This document shows, one piece after another, positions 58,480 through 64,000 of a DNA stretch of 64,000 bases. Position 1 is the first letter of the stretch; each line of letters opens with the position of its first letter. Under the pieces are notes generated by a model that searched no databases, was not told the DNA's origin, and saw only the letters and a program-made list of their open reading frames with translations. Source of the stretch: Channa striata. Taxonomy: Eukaryota; Chordata; Actinopteri; Anabantiformes; Channidae. The DNA is taken from positions 1,550,001 through 1,614,000 of the forward strand of contig CM065181.1 in assembly GCA_033026295.1 (NCBI GenBank), read 5' to 3'. The position numbers and the translations under genes are program-made.

Positions 58480-58839
58480 TTCCATTCAGTGCAAGCCATC
58501 AGAGTAAGGTAATGACAAAAAATGTACAGTTAGTACAGAGTAGAGTTGTATTGTGCAATATGGGTCCATGCAGTTATGCAAGGTGCATCAACATAGATTG
58601 TACAAATACGAATACTATATATATATATATATAATATATTATTTATAAATAAATCTGTTTTGCATTTTTATAGTAGGAAAATCATTTTGAATTAGTCATT
58701 TTTTAAGTAGCTTGCATGCTGAAAAACTGTGGGCACGTCCTGCTTAATGGTTGCGCAGTACACAAAGTTAGTACTTAAGTATGCGTGCAGGTAGTTGTCT
58801 AAAAAGTAGGCAAATGGAAGAACAGTTTACAGTGGGTAA
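58480..58839. other. Unassigned DNA
   Basis: AT-rich with a short TA run near 58617-58632. Confidence 0.4.
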
Positions 58840-60130
58840 AGACTGGAGCAAGATGGCACCGATGTTTGTAGCTGCTCGTCTCCTGCTTGAACTTTGGTTA
58901 ATATTTGTGTTTTTTCCTGGCCTTTTGGCACTCTACAGGCTGATTCTCATCCGGTATATGATTGTCAGTTTCTCTTGGATGTCAAACAAAACGTTAGGGA
59001 TCTATGTATTGTAGTGCGGACGGTGGTGTGCAGCAGCTAAGGTGGGTAGAGGGAGCTAGAGTTGGTTAACTTAGCTAACGGTTGCAACTAAGCTATAGCC
59101 AGTAGGGTTGCTAGAAGTTAAACCTAAAATGGTTCGGACGTGCCAGAAGTAAGAACACTCTTACCCCATACACCACATGACTCCAATATCTCTGGAATAA
59201 GCCAAATAAGTCCAAAGATAGCAGCTCGTTTTTCTTTTATTAGCTTTCTCGCACAGAGATAACCAGTTTCAATTAAACAAAAGGCACAACAGCCAACTAT
59301 ACATGGGCCGGTCACTTTGAGCATCACTCCCACCCACAAAACTTTCCCTCACGGTGATGACCAAAACTTACACATAAACATCACATAAACCCCAACCAAT
59401 AATCCCCATACAACCGGAGACATTCCCCACACCCACAGTCACTAACACAACTACACACAATACAACTGAACACTCTACATACACCAACTATTTACCATAC
59501 TCACAATCCCTAATGGCCCCTCTGGCCCTGCGGGCAGGCTGCTACTGGTTGTTTTATCCTTGTGGACAGAAGACTTTGCCGATGCATTTAATGTGGATTT
59601 TGACTCACCTGTTGTGGGCCTAGGCTCTTCTCCCTTAGCAAAAACGTGGACATTGCCACTGTAGATGCAGTGGTCAGCTGTTGAAGATGGGGACCCGAGT
59701 GGCTCGCTCCCCTTCTTCACCCGGACAGGACATAGATTGGACCTTGGCGTTTCCTGGACCCCACCAGAGTCTGCCTGGCACCTGTCACGGCCCGTGATGA
59801 GGGATTCCGGCCCTGCCACCCCTGCTTTCTTTGGTCATGCCAGCATGGGGAGAACCCCCGTAACCTGAGGGAACTCCCTCAGGTTTCCTGTGCTAAACCA
59901 CGGATTCAAGGTCCAGCCAAGATCGGCCTGGTGAACGAGAGGTCACTAAGTAACAAAATGTTTATCCTGAAGGATTTCTTCAGCTCCTGTGGCCTGGACG
60001 TCCTCTGTGTGACAGAGACTTGGATCGGAGCGGTTGAGTCTAGCTTTCTTGTTGAACTTTTACCAGCTGGGCGTTTTAACTCCCTGCGGACGTCGGGCCG
60101 TGGAGGAGGAACAGCAACTGTTTTTAAAGG
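58840..60130 (+). pseudogene. L2/Rex1-like LINE, 5' UTR and endonuclease start, interrupted
   Basis: Starts GCAAGATGGCACCGATGTTT, a typical 5' end of fish L2-type LINEs. A broken N-terminal frame follows (58841-59014), then an unrelated insertion at about 59150-59510, then endonuclease sequence (59931-60143) with SLSNKMFILKDFFSSCGLDV and LCVTETWIGAVESS. The E of TETW is the metal-binding Glu. The element is cut again at about 60131. The 3' portion probably lies at 60930-61685. Confidence 0.8.
59150..59510. mobile_element. Unidentified ~360-bp insertion within the LINE
   Basis: LINE-like sequence is replaced between CGGACGTGCCAGAAGT and TCACAATCCCTAATGG by ACACAC-rich DNA with no coding similarity. 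It could be an LTR or SINE-like piece; class not resolved. Confidence 0.35.
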
Positions 60131-60720
60131 TTGTAAGGGTTAGCCGAGTGGTGGAAGACACACACGCAGAGAGGCAGGAATATTCTTCACTCAGTGTGGA
60201 ATGTATTTACAGTGACACCCATCAATCCGCAGTTCAAGTGGTTTTGTGAATAAGTTGAAAAATTATATACAAAAATAAAATAAAACAAAACAAACCTCAA
60301 ACTGGACAAAATAAATAAAAAAAATGAAAAATAAACAAAAGAAAAACTATGCTAGGCTCATTGCTAATGAGCAAGCTAGCAGCAGATCCCCATCTGAACT
60401 GCAATAAACAAAAACTCCCCCTGGAGCTTCTACCTCAGGCCTTATATACATGAAGCCCCTCCTATGAAGACAAACCATTACTGATCAACAACCAATTATT
60501 ACCAATTAAGACACACTATAATATCTCTTCTATTGAAACAGTATACATGTCTTAAATATATAATTCTATTTTATCCCACATAGGAAGGTTAACATAAAAT
60601 GTTAAGTGTACTTTTTAAGACAATTTGCTCCCACAATCCTAAAACTCCCCTTTACTTCCTACCTGGATGGTACAACCCAATTCACCCCTGCTATAAAGAC
60701 CCTTCACCCATCACACTTCC
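60131..60720. mobile_element. Unidentified insertion within the LINE, possibly LTR-like
   Basis: Sequence beginning TGTAAGGGTTAGCCG interrupts the LINE endonuclease, followed by AT-rich DNA with AAAATAAAATAAAACAAAAC runs. No coding region. The right boundary is unclear, between 60640 and 60930. Confidence 0.35.
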
Positions 60721-60929
60721 TGTTTGACAGTGTGACCTGGGAGCTATTGGCAGTGGAGTGGAGCATACACAACATTGGGTAAGTTTCAAAGTGACATTGG
60801 TTTTTGGAGGACATGAGAACAGGGTGCATTGTCTATACAAACAAATCAACAACTCTACTCTGCCGGCTAGATGGTAAAATAAATAGAATTGGCAATTTTT
60901 GTATGCTAACGCATCTGCACCTACTCTCT

Positions 60930-61685
60930 ACAGGGCATGGGCTAAATTAGTGCAGTCATGAAATCTAGTTTTGTCCACCTTGGGCAGCTGGCAAAAGCAA
61001 AGCCCTTTGTTACACAGCAGCATTTTGAAGCAGTAATCCATGCCTTTGTTACATCTCTGCTGGATTAGTGTGATGCACTGTATTTTGGAGTTCGCCAGTC
61101 TTCCCTTGCATATCTCAAACTGGTTCAAAATGCTGTTGCTCGCTTCCTAGTTGGAGCGTGCAAGAGGGAGCACATAACTCCCATTTTGGATTCTCTCCAT
61201 TCGCTGCCTGTGTATTTTAGAGTTTAATTTAAGATCCTTTTATTTGTTTTAAAAACTTTACACGGTCTTGCCTCTCCTTACCTTGCTGAGCTGCTTATTC
61301 CCTTCGTTCCTTCCCGGTCTCTAAGGTCAGCTTATCAGCTTCTCCTAAAAGTACCAAGATCCAAGCAGCACATCAGAGGTGACAGAGCCTTTGCTGTTGC
61401 AGCACCCAAATTATGGAATGCCCTAACTCTGCACATTAGGCAGGCCCCTTCCTTGCCCATTTTTAAAGCTTACTTGAAAACACATTTTTATTCTCTGGCT
61501 TTTAACCCAGCATGAGACTCTGTTCCTGTTCTGTTGTTTTATTTCTTTGTTTTCATTGTCATTTTTTTTTTATTGTTGTTTTAATTGTTTTTGTGTCATT
61601 ATTTGACTGGCTTTGTACAGCACTTTGGTCAGCTGTGGTTATGTTAAAGCGCTTTATAAATAAAGTTGACTTGAGTATAAACAAA
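60930..61685 (+). pseudogene. L2/Rex1-like LINE C-terminus and 3' tail
   Basis: Across frames: FVTSLLD-like text, LAYLKLVQNAVARFLVGACK, REHITPILDSLHSLPVYFRV, FVPSRSLRSAYQLLLKVPRS, GDRAFAVAAPKLWNALTLHI and FKAYLKTHFYSLAFNPA. These are the conserved end blocks of the L2/Rex1 group. The tail reads TTAAAGCGCTTTATAAATAA with AGTTGACTTGA. It is probably the 3' part of the LINE starting at 58840. Confidence 0.85.
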
Positions 61686-62789
61686 GTTGAGTAGGTACTT
61701 CTACAGATTAACAAGCCAAGTTAAATTAAGTATTAATTCAGTAATTTAATTACAAAACGTACAACTACTGCAAAATGACAGCAATTTCTCTCTGTATAAA
61801 TTTGACTGAATTAGTTAAAAAACAAACAATAAAAACAATTTAAACAAATAATAAAAAACTATATTAAACTATGCTGTTCAAATCAAATGTTTAGGCCTTT
61901 TAAGTTTAACTCGACAGATTTCAAATAGAGAACCACTTCAGATACCTGATTTGAGGATTTCCACTTTATTTCTCATAATAACAAATAATAACAAACTTTT
62001 AATTTGTACCAAGAAAAAGACATTTTGGGGGATACACACCAGAGCAACAGAGCAAATATTTACTGTAAATTGCTTCTTGTGTGCACTTTAAACTGCTTTA
62101 AAATGTGAAAAATAAGGCAAAGATAAACATCTTGTAATTAACGAAACATGAGGCTCAAAATTTCTTGGCACTAAACAAAACCAGCATTTAATAAAGGATG
62201 AGCTTAAACATTTCGCTGTATGACTACATAGGCAGAAAGCTTTTTCATCCATTTTCAGGTGTGGTGTTAGAAGCACCAACAACTCCTAAAACTTTCTCAC
62301 AGACATCTTGACGTATGTCTCAAAACGACAGTTAGAAGCTGCAACTCTTAAACACAGCAGTTAAGTTCTCAGTATGGAATGCACCCATTTAAGTCACCAT
62401 CACTTTGTGGGAAATTCATTGTCATACTTACAATTCTTTTTCAGAATCTACTTGAAGATTTGCATTTATGTGAATATTTGTGGTGCAGTTAAATAAATCA
62501 GTAGATAATTGCGAATGTTTAGACTTTCTAAAATGTTCACTGTAGTTAAAATTTTTTTCCCGCAGTCAGTCTCATTCTCACAGTCATAATGATGATCAGT
62601 GTTATAGCAGCTGCTGAGTGTTTTGAATCTGTTTGTGTGTAAAAGGAATTACCAGTTACTGGCTATGAGGGAACAGGAGATGAAGATGTCTTTTTATGTT
62701 ACTTGACCAGGGTCTGCCCAACCTCTTACCCTTGAACAGCCTTGAGACTTTTTGTTACATTGCTTATTCTGTCTAAACAGAATAAGTAA
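61686..62789. other. No gene recognised
   Basis: AT-rich DNA; short ORFs only. Confidence 0.4.
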
Positions 62790-63050
62790 TGTAAATGTTT
62801 CATCGTCGATTCACAATTGAATCCATAACTACACACACAGGGAAGCTGGAGCCAATCTATTGTGATGCCACACTTTTCAAATGTATTTGTAAAAAAACAA
62901 AACATTTATCATTTTCCTTTCACTTCACAATTATCTACCACAGGTGTTCATCACATAAAATCCCAGTAAAAATTAGTATTTGTAGTTGTAACGTGACAAA
63001 ATGTGGAAAATGTTAAGGGGAATGAATACTTTTGCAAGGCACTGTATTTT
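62790..63050. mobile_element. Tc1/mariner-like element terminus
   Basis: Ends with GTTGTAACGTGACAAAATGT, AGGGGAATGAATACTTTTGC and AAGGCACTGTA, a well-known terminus type in fish. It corresponds to the opposite orientation of the left end at 50385. Non-coding here. Confidence 0.65.
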
Positions 63051-64000
63051 GGGTTGGTTGGCCCTTACCAGTTTCAGAATGTTCCACATTTTGACTGAGC
63101 TAGAAAATGTAGATGTAAACAATGCAGGGTTTTGATAAAGACAGGCTTTGAAAATGTTTGATAAAAGAAATCTTTGTAACTTTATTAAACCATCGTAAAA
63201 TGTATTTTAAACTTCAAAAACAGTTTAACATTAAAATGTTTTGTTTAAAACAAAACTCAAAGGAGGATGGATAAATCCTCCTCCTCAGTCAGAAACCAGA
63301 CTATCCTGACTTGATTACTAACAGAAATTCCCCTTCTGCAAAAAGTGACATGTCTTTGTTAAGAAAAGAAAATTGGGGATTGCTGATTGATTATAAGCCA
63401 GCCAAGAATTTCTTCTCTGAGAGCCTCAATGAAAGCCCACTGGGATGTTCCTATTCTAACTTGCTGTTTATGCAGATAGAATATACATAATAAACAATAA
63501 GAATAATTTTCTTATAAAAGCATAAAGATTGCTTTTAAAAAATGAATTATAATAAAGATTTTTTTTAATTCATGAGTTCACTAATTGGAACTTACAATGT
63601 CAGATTCACACTTAAATATCCTATTAATCAAATTTTTTTTGCTCTTTGGAATTGGTTTAACAGCGGCAACCACCAGGTGGGTTGGGCTGTTAGTTTAACA
63701 GAACAAATTATATTTTCAGACATAATGTTGATGCTCTGCAGTGTAATCATTACATACGTCCAGTTTAAGGTCTGTCTGACCATGGGCCACACACACACAC
63801 ACACACACACATACACACTCACACACAAGCATAGACACCTGCATATTAAAGAGGCCATGGAGGAGAAATGTGCACTTCAGTTGCGTTCATAAAGTCCTGT
63901 TTGCAGGTTTGTGTGAAGATGTGACCATGTTTGTGTTGTGGAACCACTGTGTAACAATCAGAATAGAATGTTTGATTTCTGCGTGTTATAGGTGTGTTCT
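63051..64000. other. No gene recognised; (CA)n at 63788-63811
   Basis: AT-rich DNA with a short CA repeat. ORFs crossing the CA repeat on both strands are artefacts. Confidence 0.5.

Noticed and set aside
1..64000. A novel multi-gene defence or biosynthetic system
   Set aside because: Gene density is low, the coding similarity is nearly all retroelement- or transposon-derived, and no clustered unknown genes with shared regulation were seen.

Overview
The window looks like teleost fish nuclear DNA. It is AT-rich and intron-rich, it has no densely packed long ORFs, and it carries repeats typical of ray-finned fish: an RTE (Rex3-like) LINE, a Dong/Rex6-type R4 LINE with a restriction-like endonuclease, L2/Rex1-like and L1/Tx1-like LINEs, a Ty1/copia relic, Tc1/mariner and pogo fossils, hAT-like MITEs, tRNA-type SINEs and solo LTRs. 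No bacterial operon, tRNA or rRNA gene, or CRISPR array is visible. Species cannot be fixed from the sequence.

The only host gene recognised with confidence is SH3BP5L (SH3-binding-domain protein 5-like, a RAB11 exchange factor of the SH3BP5/REI-1 family) on the + strand. Four consecutive coding exons lie at 9314-9442, 11522-11683, 18982-19146 and 19827-20010, with consistent phases and good splice sites at all but one junction. The 5' coding exons and the C-terminal exon were not found. A GC-rich segment at 40600-40903 with a perfect CRE palindrome, a GC box and a splice-donor-like end looks like the promoter and untranslated first exon of a second + strand gene. Weak exon-like ORFs at 38880-39064, 54239-54384 and 58290-58479 could not be assigned.

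Layout. 1-9.3 kb: a tiny LINE scrap, a pogo-type fossil, two RTE pieces in head-to-head inversion (4.3 and 5.6-7.4 kb) and a SINE. 9.3-20 kb: SH3BP5L exons with introns holding an LTR-like element, a palindromic MITE and DNA-transposon remnants. 20-25 kb: two solo LTRs, one beside a 210-bp duplicated segment, and a SINE-like repeat. 25.3-28.3 kb: a nearly intact R4-clade LINE flanked by TA-rich DNA. 28.3-32.5 kb: an L1/Tx1-like LINE split by an unidentified 2.1-kb insertion. 33-34.3 kb: a solo LTR with a 5-bp target duplication and two 28-bp minisatellite arrays. 34.3-43 kb: mostly unique DNA, small repeats and the CRE/GC-box promoter. 43.6-50.1 kb: a nested block in which a copia element is split by L2-type LINEs, with an inverted L2 copy alongside. 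50-64 kb: Tc1-derived elements, a MITE pair, SINE-like repeats and an L2/Rex1-like LINE broken by two insertions.

Apart from SH3BP5L and the putative second gene, everything with coding similarity is mobile-element sequence, nearly all of it decayed. I found no previously unknown multi-gene system. The most unusual items are the LTR whose 28-bp repeat is open in the two frames followed, the twin hairpins with identical loops at 29.4 kb, the apparent loss of an exon acceptor in SH3BP5L, and the R4 element sitting in a (TA)n tract with a 3' stem-loop.
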